Assembly: GCF_000264945.2 (NCBI RefSeq)
Contig: NZ_CP013070.1
Coordinates: forward strand, 372,001-436,000
DNA: 64,000 nt
From: Sphingobium indicum B90A
GTDB taxonomy: Bacteria; Pseudomonadota; Alphaproteobacteria; Sphingomonadales; Sphingomonadaceae
Reading direction: 5' to 3'
In this document: piece after piece, positions 56,667-64,000 of the stretch
Layout: every line of letters starts with the position of its first letter
Numbering within the stretch: position 1 is the first letter of the stretch
Notes under the pieces: model-generated
What the model was told of the DNA's origin: nothing
What the model saw: the letters and a program-made list of their open reading frames with translations, nothing else
The model's database searches: none
Position numbers and translations under genes: made by a program

Positions 56667-57554
56667 TTGCGCAAGTCGGCCGTGTTTTCAGTCGGTATCC
56701 TAAGTTTGGGCGCTATCGGCGGGCTCATTATTTTCTATGAGACAGGTTCAAGCACTTCAAAGCAGGAAGCTGTTTCTGTTAACGATGGGGGCGAAGGTCA
56801 AGTGGCGACGCAGCGCGCGGACACCTCAAATGCTGGCTTACACCCTGCCAGTATGGTCGGCAGCTGGGTTGTTAAGGATGAGTTTTGCGCGAGTGGTGCG
56901 CCCCTGATCTTCGGTTCCGACGGCAAGTATACGACTGAAGGCGCAACGGGCGCGTGGTCCTTTGGCGGCAATCTTTTGAAGATCAAAGAAGATGGAGCAA
57001 AGGGCACTGAAATAGGCAAGGTAGAATTTATATCCCCAAAAGAGTTCTCCGTGAGATGGGAAGACAATCGCAAGGAAAGCTATCGGCTCTGCACTTCCAA
57101 TGGGCAAGAACCTTGGCATCCTAATGTGAACTTGTCTGGCGACACAAAGCCTGCACCCCAACTGAAGCTTTCGCCGCTCAGCGAAAATGATCTCGCGGAT
57201 ATAGTGGAACGGGGGTTCTCAGGAAAATTCCAGTGCCACATAAAGCAAAGCGGCAAGATCATCGTAGGTTTGGCTGATGACATGGCTTGGGTTAGGATGT
57301 CGGATCAGCTGAATGCCTTCACCCATGTAGAAGGCCACGCGATAGGCCCTCGCTACTATCGCATGTCTGTTGGGACGGGAATGCCCGGTGTCGGGCTTTC
57401 GGTGAGCCCAACTGACTCTTGGCGCGATTTGGGAACTTATAGCGTCGCCCCCGTCGAAGTCAGGTATAATGCCCTTGGTGACGATGATGGCGCCGGGTCG
57501 GCGCTTACCGGCACAATTCAGTGCGATAATAAGGTCTTCCTGACGGAAAGCTGA
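56667..57554 (+). CDS. hypothetical membrane-anchored or exported protein
   Basis: 295 residues. The start is a TTG with TCGGGAG 8 bases upstream. An N-terminal hydrophobic segment (FSVGILSLGAIGGLIIFYET) is either a signal anchor or a signal peptide. The body has a lipocalin-like or copper-resistance-like beta pattern (MVGSWVVKDEFCASGAPLIF, GKYTTEGATGAWSFGGNLLK) with four cysteines. Codon use is weaker in GC3 than its neighbours, a hint of recent transfer. No family was recognised. Confidence 0.7.
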   Translation: MRKSAVFSVGILSLGAIGGLIIFYETGSSTSKQEAVSVNDGGEGQVATQRADTSNAGLHPASMVGSWVVKDEFCASGAPLIFGSDGKYTTEGATGAWSFGGNLLKIKEDGAKGTEIGKVEFISPKEFSVRWEDNRKESYRLCTSNGQEPWHPNVNLSGDTKPAPQLKLSPLSENDLADIVERGFSGKFQCHIKQSGKIIVGLADDMAWVRMSDQLNAFTHVEGHAIGPRYYRMSVGTGMPGVGLSVSPTDSWRDLGTYSVAPVEVRYNALGDDDGAGSALTGTIQCDNKVFLTES

Positions 57555-57671
57555 GACTTGGTCGCACTAGGTGCCGGACTGACACTCGATCACTCAGAGC
57601 GAAAGTGAATATCGTCATGTGCGCAGAAGATGGGAAGCCGGACGCTCACCAGACGAGGTACGCCTAGCCTA

Positions 57672-57707
57672 GCCGAGTTCATAAAGGTCGCGAAGCAGGG
57701 AAATTCC
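57672..57707 (+). repeat. intergenic repeat X, copy 2
   Basis: GCCGAGTTC, eight variable bases, CGCGAAGCAGGGAAATTCC; partner of 51250-51286. Here 90 bases follow before the GCAGCACCGGGAAAA element. Confidence 0.5.
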
Positions 57708-57798
57708 TGCTTATCCATCGAGCGTATCAAGCCGGTGCGATCATCGGCCGCATACACCTGCTGCGCCCGGCACCGACCCGCTGCCGATCGATCCGGTG

Positions 57799-57829
57799 AG
57801 CAGCACCGGGAAAAACCCGGATAGGCAAG
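57799..57829 (+). ncRNA. intergenic folded element, copy at 57.8 kb
   Basis: AGCAGCACCGGGAAAAACCC then GGATAGGCA. Here CCGGG-AAAAA-CCCGG can pair, followed by a long-range TCGGGT/ACCCGA stem and a GGGAACT/AGTTTCC stem ahead of the terminator at 57893. Shared with 56363-56393. No coding frame overlaps it convincingly. Confidence 0.45.
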
Positions 57830-57892
57830 TCGGGTTGAATCGGCCAGCAAGACCGCGCGACCCGAAGGGAACTTCTATTAGTTTCCTTTACC

Positions 57893-57920
57893 TGACCCGG
57901 CCATCCGGCCGGGTCACTTT
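57893..57920 (+). terminator. terminator after the 57.8-kb element
   Basis: TGACCCGGCC-ATCC-GGCCGGGTCA stem followed by CTTTTCC. A good rho-independent terminator, almost the same as that at 56450. Confidence 0.85.
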
Positions 57921-58140
57921 TCCGCAGCCGGTGTCCAGCAGCGAGCCGCCTTCGATCTAGAATTTCGGGGGTGCACATCCTGTGAGTCTCGCACGCCGCG
58001 TGCAAGCTTACCTGTTGTAATCAAACAACAGTTTTGCCGAAACTATCGCTGTGAGCTTGACCTAATTTGCTTGCTCGACTACCCGCCACATCGGGTCGCA
58101 ACCGAAACGAAAGATCAACGCGAACCAATTCAGGGGAACT

Positions 58141-58785
58141 ATGAAGAAAATTTCTTTGACGCTTCTGGCGATCGTCGCCGGAGCTACTTCCGCCCATGCA
58201 GAAACCTTTTCCGGTCCGTTCATCGGCGCGCAGATCAGCCGCGACGCGTATGAAGTGAAGGCCGAAGGCACCGACATCGGCATCGGCACGCTCGACCTCG
58301 ACGGTCTGAGCGGCAACGGCATCGGCGGCGGCGTGTATGTCGGCTATGACTATGCCCTGTCGAACAACGTCTTCTTCGGCGTCGAAGCCAATGCCAACTT
58401 CTCGGGCGCAAGCATCTCGGCTGAGCTCGATGACGGCACGGACAGCATCAGCGGCAAGGTCAAGGCCCGCGAATCGTTCGGCCTGAGCGCTCGCCTCGGT
58501 GCAATGATCGCCGACAGCACCGCTATTTATGCACGCGGCGGCTGGCAGTCGACCAAATTCAAAACCACGGTTTTTGACGGCGTTGACACCTACGGCACGA
58601 AGACGATGCAGGACGCGCTGGTTTACGGCGCGGGCCTGGAAACACGCGTCGGCGCGCAGGCGTCGATCCGAGTTGAATATCTGATCGAGGACTATGGCAG
58701 CGCTGGCCTCAACCGCGATCTGGACACCAATGGCATCCGCGTGGACAACAACAAGCTCTCGCTGGGTATTTCCTGGCGTTACTGA
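58141..58785 (+). CDS. outer-membrane beta-barrel protein (Omp25/OmpA-like)
   Basis: 214 residues. A signal peptide (MKKISLTLLAIVAGATSAHA) is followed by alternating amphipathic strands (GPFIGAQISRDAYEVKAEGT, GGGVYVGYDYALSNNVFFGV) and a terminal aromatic residue (LGISWRY), the marks of small beta-barrels such as Omp25/31 or OprF-like porin-family proteins of alphaproteobacteria. It is the only gene here between strong terminators and is probably well expressed. A CAGGGG ribosome site precedes the ATG. Confidence 0.9.
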   Translation: MKKISLTLLAIVAGATSAHAETFSGPFIGAQISRDAYEVKAEGTDIGIGTLDLDGLSGNGIGGGVYVGYDYALSNNVFFGVEANANFSGASISAELDDGTDSISGKVKARESFGLSARLGAMIADSTAIYARGGWQSTKFKTTVFDGVDTYGTKTMQDALVYGAGLETRVGAQASIRVEYLIEDYGSAGLNRDLDTNGIRVDNNKLSLGISWRY

Positions 58786-58805
58786 TCGCGTAACCGCATG
58801 AACAG

Positions 58806-58838
58806 GAAGGGGTGTTCTGACGAACGCCCCTTTCTTTC
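58806..58838 (+). terminator. terminator of the beta-barrel gene
   Basis: AAGGGGTGTTC-TGAC-GAACGCCCCTT (one bulge) followed by TCTTTCC, 20 bases after the stop codon. Strong rho-independent terminator. Confidence 0.9.
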
Positions 58839-59065
58839 CTTGCGAACGCGACAAGCATTTCCTCAGACTGGCTTCGCTTTTCACAGTCGAGCGGAGACTT
58901 TTTTCAATGGGGGCGGCATACTCCGCAGATCGAAACGCCCAGATTAAGGCGTTTGGTCATGTGGTGGGCCTCCGAAAATAGGCCGACATTCGGTCCAGCG
59001 GTTCTCTGAGCGAGAAATCACGCTGCGATCCGATTCTTGACCTGAGTATCGGGAGCACAAAGCTC

Positions 59066-59266
59066 ATGCATCGGCCAACCCGTCACGAGCTAGCCGGCAT
59101 CTTGCTGGAGAATGGTCTTTATCCCATCCTGCGTGTGCCGGACGGTGGAGAATGGCGGTTGGACATCCTGAAGCGGCACAAGCATCTTCTGGGCACGCGG
59201 GTCAAAGTGGTCGGCACAAGAGATGGGTTCGATCTGCTCGCCGTGGATCATATCGAACCCGCGTGA
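59066..59266 (+). CDS. DUF5818-like small protein
   Basis: 66 residues, MHRPTRHELAGILLENGLYP then ILRVPDGGEWRLDILKRHKH and TRVKVVGTRDGFDLLAVDHI. The pattern of a short OB-like fold (G..W.LD... ending VxGTRxxFDLLxVDxIEP) is that of DUF5818 proteins of sphingomonads. The function is unknown. GGGAGC lies 13 bases before the ATG, which is a little far. Confidence 0.7.
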   Translation: MHRPTRHELAGILLENGLYPILRVPDGGEWRLDILKRHKHLLGTRVKVVGTRDGFDLLAVDHIEPA

Positions 59267-59269
59267 TGC

Positions 59270-60034
59270 CTAAGCAGGACTTTCAACGCCGATTTCGCTT
59301 CTTATTTGCTCTGCAATCAGTCTGATCGCTTCATTGCTGTTCAGGCTGTGGGGTCCCCCGCTCAGGTGAGGAATTACGGCGACGGGAACCATCCCGTTTG
59401 TGGCAACATGTAATCTCTTCGCGTGACCGTTCACCGTGATGGTGTGGACTGTCGGAGTCCCGGTTGTACCGGTGATCTCAAGGAAATCTGCAAGGTGGGT
59501 CAGGCCAGTGCCAATGACCAAGCGGGGTCGGCAGCGTTCAATCCAACTTTTCATCACCCGGAAGCGATTTTCCCGCAGCCACGCGCGGTAGTCATCCTTG
59601 CGGGTGAAGCCGGTCTTTGCAGCCGAATGTGCGTCCCACTCCCCGACCTTGTTGCAAGGTTCAGGGAAGAGATTTGCTTTGAACCATCCGGTCGAACCGC
59701 GCTCGAAAGGACGGGCGCGCTGCGCAAATGCGCGGAAATCCTCCGGATCCCCACCTTCCAACGCGCAGAGCAGCTTGAAAGCATTGCGATTGAAGGGCCA
59801 TTCAAGTTGTAGTTCGACGGCGTAGGCCTCCAACTTTGCTGCTCGCTGACCTTCCATCTCAGTATCGGCGGCTTCGTCGGCGAGGGACCAGCCAGGTTCG
59901 ATTCCCAGCAACCAGATTGACCGATTCTCGGGCGAGCCAGGGTCGCCCCCTTCGCACGTCGTGAGAAAGGCAGTTTCGTCCTCAACGCGGTTGCGGAAAG
60001 CGGCGGCGGCTGGTGAGAGCGGTGTCACGATCAT
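59270..60034 (-). CDS. hypothetical protein, possibly uracil-DNA-glycosylase-like
   Basis: 254 residues. IWLLGIEPGWSLADEAADTE near the N-terminus, RLVIGTGLTHLADFLEIT in the middle and VAVIPHLSGGPHSLNSNEAI near the end resemble the strand order and the final 'H(L/P)SG' loop of the uracil-DNA-glycosylase superfamily. The key Asp/His residues are not certain. It is convergent with the DUF5818-like gene and close to thermonuclease and SRAP genes, consistent with a nucleic-acid role. Confidence 0.6.
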   Translation of the reverse strand: MIVTPLSPAAAAFRNRVEDETAFLTTCEGGDPGSPENRSIWLLGIEPGWSLADEAADTEMEGQRAAKLEAYAVELQLEWPFNRNAFKLLCALEGGDPEDFRAFAQRARPFERGSTGWFKANLFPEPCNKVGEWDAHSAAKTGFTRKDDYRAWLRENRFRVMKSWIERCRPRLVIGTGLTHLADFLEITGTTGTPTVHTITVNGHAKRLHVATNGMVPVAVIPHLSGGPHSLNSNEAIRLIAEQIRSEIGVESPA

Positions 60035-60193
60035 TGTTCATCCCGTTAATGATTTTGGTGCTGCCCCGACCGAAAACACGATGGCTTTCGGATTGGCGGC
60101 GAACACAGGCTTGAGGTCGTCATAAGCGCCTAAGCGTAAAGATGAAGGTTGAGCTGGCAGGCGATTATGCCCATCGGCTGAATTCGCTGACGT

Positions 60194-60679
60194 TCAGCAC
60201 CAGGGCTCCCGCCTGCCGCTCCATGTTCGGGCTAGCCCCTCGCTAACCAACACATCACCGAGTGACTGACCGCCCCGTGTCAACACCCGCAATTTTCTCC
60301 CATATCGATCGGTATCGCGATCAAGCGTGGCCACAGTGAATGGCCCGGCATTGACCAATTGGTGAAGCCGCCGCGTCGCACGCTCGCCTAACTCTGCTTC
60401 TGTTGGGCAGCGTGGCGGGTGCGTTTCTGGCGCATCAATATCGGCAACTCTGATCTTCTCCCCATCAAGCCAGATCGTATCGCCATCCACCACGCAATTG
60501 GTGCCGCCGCCGGTATGGCAGAGGGCAAAGGTGCGGGAGACATCATCCCTGGCCTTCGCTCCATCGGGCAGTGAGAGCGAGGCAAGCCCACCGGCTAAGC
60601 CGAGGATGGCAAGGCTTGCCAGCATGACAGGCGAACGAGGCGCCTTTTTGCGGCGGCGGAATTTGACAACATTAGACAT
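60194..60679 (-). CDS. thermonuclease (SNase-like) family protein
   Basis: 161 residues. An N-terminal membrane segment or signal anchor (VMLASLAILGLAGGLASLS) is followed by the SNase fold: NCVVDGDTIWLDGEKIRVAD, IDAPETHPPR and ERATRRLHQLVNAGPF, then RDTDRYGRKLRVL and LARTWSGRREPWC. Arg77, Asp65/Asp80 and a Glu near 99 are in the expected catalytic neighbourhood. It is an exported or membrane-bound nuclease. A truncated paralogue lies at 21950. Confidence 0.88.
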   Translation of the reverse strand: MSNVVKFRRRKKAPRSPVMLASLAILGLAGGLASLSLPDGAKARDDVSRTFALCHTGGGTNCVVDGDTIWLDGEKIRVADIDAPETHPPRCPTEAELGERATRRLHQLVNAGPFTVATLDRDTDRYGRKLRVLTRGGQSLGDVLVSEGLARTWSGRREPWC

Positions 60680-60714
60680 TGGATGGGATTAGGGCCTTAG
60701 CTTCGTTACGTAAA

Positions 60715-61314
60715 TCAAACGTCACCGACGGCCATCAACTGGCTAGGATATGCGCACGCCAGCGATAGCGCATCGTCAAGATCCGCGCGCAGCCAGCGGT
60801 CATAGTCTTCCGGGTGAAGGATGACAGGACAGGCCTTGGGGTGGATAGCGCCGACAACATGCGTGGCAGCGTCGCCATCATAGCCACAGGTCAAGAAGGA
60901 ATAGACCGGCAGGCTTTCCGTGGGTCGCCATATTCCAGCGAAGGCGAAAACCGGTTGGCTGGGCACGCGAAACCAGAAGGGCTTCTTCTTGCCTGTGTCA
61001 GGCATTGGCTCGACCGACCATTCCTGGAACTCAGCGACCGGCACCAGACAGCGCCGGGAGGGATTTGCCAAGGCAGACTTCCAGAACGGGCTGGTATAGT
61101 TACGCACGTTGGTGACAGGCCGTCCCTGGAATGGAAAGCCCCAACTCATCGCCGACAAAATGCGTTGGGATTCCTGTTCCCGCACGACGTGACCTGGTTT
61201 GCCCGGAGCGACATAATCCTTTTCGACCGCGATCTGGTCGGCCGGATCGGGAAGCGCGCCGAACAGACGGGCAAGCTCTTCGGCACTGCTCCGGGCTTTA
61301 TAAAGATTGCACAT
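60715..61314 (-). CDS. SRAP/YedK (HMCES) DNA-protein crosslink protein
   Basis: 199 residues of the SOS-response-associated peptidase family, which covalently traps abasic sites in single-stranded DNA through Cys2. MCNLYKAR supplies Cys2, RPVTNVRNYTSPFWKS the conserved Asn, CLVPVAEFQEWS the conserved Glu and HVVGAIHPKACPVILHPED the catalytic His (His158). The usual H-x-R-M-P motif reads IHPKACPVI here, so part of the active site is altered. SOS boxes were not found. Confidence 0.9.
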   Translation of the reverse strand: MCNLYKARSSAEELARLFGALPDPADQIAVEKDYVAPGKPGHVVREQESQRILSAMSWGFPFQGRPVTNVRNYTSPFWKSALANPSRRCLVPVAEFQEWSVEPMPDTGKKKPFWFRVPSQPVFAFAGIWRPTESLPVYSFLTCGYDGDAATHVVGAIHPKACPVILHPEDYDRWLRADLDDALSLACAYPSQLMAVGDV

Positions 61315-61322
61315 GGTCGCTC

Positions 61323-61685
61323 CTAATTGAGCTTCGTCGGCATCACGCCCAACATATCCAGCAGCTGACTGCCTGTCCTGTCCTCACCATCGTGCAAGAT
61401 TGCGGCAAATCCGCCGATCAGTTTGCCGAAATGTTCACCCGCCAGGCGAATATCGCGCGGGGTTCGCTTGGTGTCGTCAGCCGTAATCAGCATGGCGATA
61501 CCCATGGCGAGCGCTTCAGCCAGCATCGGCATCGCGATGGAGGCATGGCCTTCCTTCACTTCGCGCGAACCCATGGCATAGGTTACCGCCTGAAGGGCCA
61601 CCTGCGCACAGACATGGCGATATTCCCCGGGTGACAGATTGTCGGGAATGTCGAACAGTTCTTCTGGGACAGCTTTGTAGCTCAT
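61323..61685 (-). CDS. hypothetical protein, 120 residues
   Basis: MSYKAVPEELFDIPDNLSPG then VCAQVALQAVTYAMGSREVK and DIRLAGEHFGKLIGGFAAIL. It is helical, soluble and has a single Cys. It overlaps nothing and lies eight bases from the SRAP gene and four from the next, in a small minus-strand cluster that may be one transcript. No family was recognised. Confidence 0.7.
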   Translation of the reverse strand: MSYKAVPEELFDIPDNLSPGEYRHVCAQVALQAVTYAMGSREVKEGHASIAMPMLAEALAMGIAMLITADDTKRTPRDIRLAGEHFGKLIGGFAAILHDGEDRTGSQLLDMLGVMPTKLN

Positions 61686-61689
61686 GATC

Positions 61690-62013
61690 CTATCCTCTGA
61701 AGCGGTTCACCGCGCGTTTCCATTCCCGCTCATCCGGCAGTGGAAAGCAATAGCGCGGCGTCTCCCTGCTTGTTTCGATGACAGCTGGACGCACCTTCCG
61801 GCCGTGCCGTTCCATACAGGCCTTGCAGTAGAAGCGTCGCCTGGCGTCCCGGAAGTCATCGCTCCAGCCTTTCCGCTGAAACTTCCACCAAAGCCCGTGA
61901 GCGTCAAAAAATTCCTCGCTGCCGCATTGGCAGGCAACCCTCACCGAATAGTGCCAGGCCGCGGCTTCGAAGATGCAAGTCGCCACCTTCAGCCCATCGC
62001 GATAGCGGGCCAT
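61690..62013 (-). CDS. hypothetical zinc-ribbon-like protein
   Basis: 107 residues with two CxxC-type pairs: VACQCGSEEFFDAHG and FYCKACMERHGRKVRPAVIE. They could hold one zinc ion. The rest is aromatic and basic (WWKFQRKGWSDDFRDARRRF). No known family was recognised. It lies within the minus-strand cluster between two other small genes. Confidence 0.65.
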   Translation of the reverse strand: MARYRDGLKVATCIFEAAAWHYSVRVACQCGSEEFFDAHGLWWKFQRKGWSDDFRDARRRFYCKACMERHGRKVRPAVIETSRETPRYCFPLPDEREWKRAVNRFRG

Positions 62014-62016
62014 GAA

Positions 62017-62208
62017 TCACAACAGCGCGCCTTGCTCGACCGGCTGAAAATAGCGGGCAGCGGCGATGGCGTTGCGATAGTGGACGGTTTGAAGGCGCTC
62101 AGCCTCATCGAAGGGCACCGGCGTCCATTCCGACGAGGGATATACGGTGTCGTAGATCGCTTTGGCCGCGCTGCGAAGTGGCGCCTGATTGGGGGTCTGC
62201 TCTGCCAT
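62017..62208 (-). CDS. small hypothetical protein
   Basis: 63 residues, MAEQTPNQAPLRSAAKAIYD then PFDEAERLQTVHYRNAIAAA. AAAGGTG lies nine bases before the ATG at 62208; a longer frame upstream is less likely. It is the first gene of the small minus-strand cluster and is divergent from the next pair. Confidence 0.65.
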   Translation of the reverse strand: MAEQTPNQAPLRSAAKAIYDTVYPSSEWTPVPFDEAERLQTVHYRNAIAAARYFQPVEQGALL

Positions 62209-62272
62209 CGCAGAATCACCTTTCCTACACGAGAACAAATGTGGAACATGCCTCACAAGAAAGGAGTCGGCA

Positions 62273-62476
62273 ATGATGAATATCGATGGCGCGTTCCTGA
62301 TGGGCGTGGCGGCAATTCTGACGAGCGTGGCGCACTTATGGAGAGCGGCGCGGTCTGGCAGGGCGGAGGAACCTTGGCATGGTTCATGCGCTCCTCGCAG
62401 GCAAATTGGAGAGATGACGCATGAGAAATCTGATCGGAACAGCAGTTGGGGCAGCGATCGACCGGCGGGACGGTGA
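62273..62476 (+). CDS. small membrane-segment protein, end uncertain
   Basis: 67 codons behind AAGGAGTCGG. The first 35 residues (MMNIDGAFLMGVAAILTSVA then HLWRAARSG) look like a single-pass membrane protein. The last 20 overlap the next gene in another frame by 56 bases, so a frameshift or earlier natural end is likely. Confidence 0.45.
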   Translation: MMNIDGAFLMGVAAILTSVAHLWRAARSGRAEEPWHGSCAPRRQIGEMTHEKSDRNSSWGSDRPAGR

Positions 62477-62618
62477 CAGCGGCGTGAAGGGCGCGATCAT
62501 TGGCTATGTGGCATCTGGTGCGTTGAAGACCGCCGCAAAGCTGGGGCTGCTGGCGGCGATCGCTGCTGGAGCCTACCGCTTGGTGCGCAAGTCAGATAAA
62601 CCGCAGTCCACCTACTGA
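62421..62618 (+). CDS. small hydrophobic protein
   Basis: 65 residues, MRNLIGTAVGAAIDRRDGDS then GVKGAIIGYVASGALKTAAK and LGLLAAIAAGAYRLV: a glycine-rich start and one or two hydrophobic helices, basic end. It resembles small inner-membrane or glycine-zipper proteins. GGAGAGATGACGC precedes the ATG. Confidence 0.7.
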   Translation: MRNLIGTAVGAAIDRRDGDSGVKGAIIGYVASGALKTAAKLGLLAAIAAGAYRLVRKSDKPQSTY

Positions 62619-63463
62619 CGCAGTCGCTGTCCGGGTCATTGCGCATTCATGATCGCGACCTAATATTGGATCTGCCGCCTGTTCCCCTCGGGCGGTCCTG
62701 AACCTCGGCCTCGTCGTTGAGCTTGCTCCGACGGGGCCATTTTCTTTTCGAGCGACCAAATTGTCTAGGGGTCCTACCGAAAGAAGATCGACTATCATAA
62801 CGCGGCTCCCCGCTCATAACTGGCTTGCAATACAATCTTCCGATGCGTTGTCTCAGGGAACGAGCATCCACGCGGTGAACGCGCGGGCAATCGTCATCAT
62901 CAGCGCTGCTCCAGCTCATTCTGTGGTAGACCCATGACTGGCATCCTTATTGCCCAAAGAAAATTCACTGGGTCTCGTTGATGGCCGCCGGAGGCCGGTT
63001 CAAACGTCCTGCCGTCCAAGCCAAGGCAGTCCTTCGCTGCGGCTTAGTCAAGGCTAACCGCAACGTCATTCGCGCAGGCGGCAACGTCAGCCAGAAGAAG
63101 CACCCGCTTATGACGAATAGCCCGCGCTCTGCGGGATGGATAACGCGCTTCGTGAATGCACGGATTACAACACTTGCAAGCGACGGTTCCAGCGGCTGAC
63201 CGCGACGCTCGTCGGGTAGGACTAGTTGTCCGGTAAGTCCATGTCTGCGGGACAGGTTTTGGTCAAAGCGGCGGTTCGCGATGTTGTCGCTGAAGGGCGC
63301 ATGTTGGTCGGGAACTGCCGGATTGCGAGCGTCAGCTATCCCAGCAGCCCCAATCCGAACCAGACTGTCGCCAAGCGGCCAGGATGACGGCCATTCAGAG
63401 GTGTGCTTCATAGGTCCAGAAGCCGCCATTGATGTGCCACATGCGAACTCTACCTCGCTCCGT
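62619..63463. other. intergenic region, no convincing gene
   Basis: About 840 bases. A minus frame at 62965-63480 is open for 171 codons (SDNIANRRFDQNLSRRHGLT), and plus frames overlap it, but composition is poor and no ribosome site was found. It looks like decayed or repetitive sphingomonad intergenic DNA. A CCCGGGTCATT-type word near 62632 recalls the terminator hairpins but is incomplete. Confidence 0.4.
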
Positions 63464-63772
63464 TCAGTGTTTGCGTACAAACTCGGCTCGAAGAACCAGG
63501 CCTTTGATGCCCTCGTAGCGACAGTCGATTTCCTGTGCGTCGCCGGTCAGCCTGATCGACTTTATCACAGTGCCTTTGCGCAGCGTTTGTCCGGCGCCCT
63601 TTACCTTCAGATCCTTGATCGTGATGACGCTGTCGCCGTCCGCCAGAAGGTTGCCGGCGGAATCATGCACTTCAATCCGGTTTGAGGCATGGTCCTTGGC
63701 AGCTGCCTCCGCCGCGGAGATCCACTCGCCCGAAGCTTCGTCATACACATAATCGTCGTTTGTATCGCTCAT
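63464..63772 (-). CDS. PhnA/YjdM-like protein lacking the zinc ribbon
   Basis: 102 residues. The C-terminal PhnA domain is clear: HDSAGNLLADGDSVITIKDL then KVKGAGQTLRKGTVIKSIRL and IDCRYEGIKGLVLRAEFVRK. The normal N-terminal zinc ribbon (CPxC...CxxC) is replaced by an acidic MSDTNDDYVYDEASGEWISA segment that keeps only the EW..AEAA part. The role of this family is unknown. An ATG at 63772 is preferred. Confidence 0.8.
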   Translation of the reverse strand: MSDTNDDYVYDEASGEWISAAEAAAKDHASNRIEVHDSAGNLLADGDSVITIKDLKVKGAGQTLRKGTVIKSIRLTGDAQEIDCRYEGIKGLVLRAEFVRKH

Positions 63773-63794
63773 TTCAAATCCATGGTTCTGGTGG

Positions 63795-64000
63795 TTAGTT
63801 GAGCCGTTGGGCTGCGGAAGTTGGTGCGAGAATGATCGCCCTTGCGAGGCGGAGGGCATCGGGAAAATCATCGCTGAAGATTACGCGCCGATCCGCCGGT
63901 CCCAGCGAGACCCGTTTGAGCATCGCCATTGGTTGTGCCTGGACGCCTGAAACTATGATCTGCGTCCCGGCAGAGGCCGCTTGCCGGACGATTTCCTCGA
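63795..64000 (-). CDS. STAS-domain end of a SulP-type protein, 5' part outside window
   Basis: The last 68 codons: EEIVRQAASAGTQIIVSGVQ then AQPMAMLKRVSLGPADRRVI and FSDDFPDALRLARAIILAPT. This is the end of a STAS domain as found at the C-terminus of SulP anion transporters or in free STAS proteins. Most of the gene lies beyond 64000. Confidence 0.75.
   Translation of the reverse strand, partial: EEIVRQAASAGTQIIVSGVQAQPMAMLKRVSLGPADRRVIFSDDFPDALRLARAIILAPTSAAQRLN

Larger units (their letters stand above)
57555..58140. other. intergenic region with repeated elements
   Basis: About 590 bases holding repeat X copy 2, the folded element at 57799 and its terminator. A minus frame at 57590-57850 is open (DKQEFPCFATFMNSARLG) but has no clear start and is not supported. 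The final 150 bases carry the promoter region of the outer-membrane protein gene. Confidence 0.5.

Noticed and set aside
57590..57850. Minus-strand protein in the intergenic region before the beta-barrel gene
   Set aside because: It runs through the repeat X and folded-element sequences and has no plausible start; a repeat explains the similarity to 51250 equally well.
62965..63480. 171-codon minus-strand frame near the right end
   Set aside because: Poor codon composition, no ribosome site, and overlap with the start of the PhnA-like gene region; it looks like open GC-rich intergenic DNA.

Overview
The window is GC-rich (roughly 60 percent or more by eye) and looks like a chromosome or large replicon of an alphaproteobacterium, most likely a sphingomonad. 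Pointers are a fused MrpA/MrpB antiporter subunit, a Tim44-like membrane protein, an Usg-family gene, an NDUFS4-like protein, a ROSE-type leader before a small heat-shock gene, a CIRCE operator before groESL and a short protein resembling DUF5818. No rRNA, tRNA or CRISPR array was seen. The species is inference.

Layout. 1-12 kb: stress and housekeeping genes (mrpC/mrpA, universal stress protein, an MreB-like protein, gdhA, rnk, a deleted terC relic, two small genes each preceded by the same folded leader, a Tim44-like protein, an FMN glutamate-synthase-family enzyme). 12.8-13.9 kb: an IS3-type insertion sequence whose transposase has lost part of its core. 14.6-19.3 kb: an AaeB/AaeX/AaeA-type efflux operon with an outer-membrane factor. 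19.3-22.3 kb: an AT-rich patch, small exported proteins and a nuclease fragment. 22.5-31 kb: an eight-gene minus-strand operon combining a ribbon-helix-helix protein, a C5 DNA methylase, an Eco29kI-type GIY-YIG endonuclease, a Vsr nuclease, a MORC/MutL-like GHKL ATPase, an Mrr-fused SF2 helicase, an unrecognised protein and a PIN-like nuclease. 32.1-36.2 kb: a second, two-gene nuclease plus helicase pair resembling Hachiman. Together these form a defence island.

38-44.8 kb: a protein-quality-control block (two HSP20s, an NDUFS4-like protein, a usg operon, groES, a groEL without the usual GGM tail, a YdcH-like protein) ending at a short tyrosine recombinase. 45-48.6 kb: an ArgP-like regulator divergent from an ArgO-like exporter, then an SMR transporter, a second LysE/RhtB exporter and a DapA-like aldolase. 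49-51.2 kb: a MASE1 histidine kinase with a FixJ-like regulator. 51.5-56.4 kb: a four-gene operon of exported or lipidated proteins of unknown function. 58-62.6 kb: a beta-barrel protein and a run of small genes that include a thermonuclease and an SRAP protein. The right edge holds a PhnA-like protein and the end of a STAS-domain protein.

Most promising for new biology: the eight-gene restriction/MORC/PIN operon with tandem CCGCGG dyads upstream, the duplicated folded leader before two small genes (8463-9186), the four-gene envelope operon, and a repeated intergenic element (51.4, 56.4 and 57.8 kb) that ends in near-identical terminator hairpins at two of its copies.
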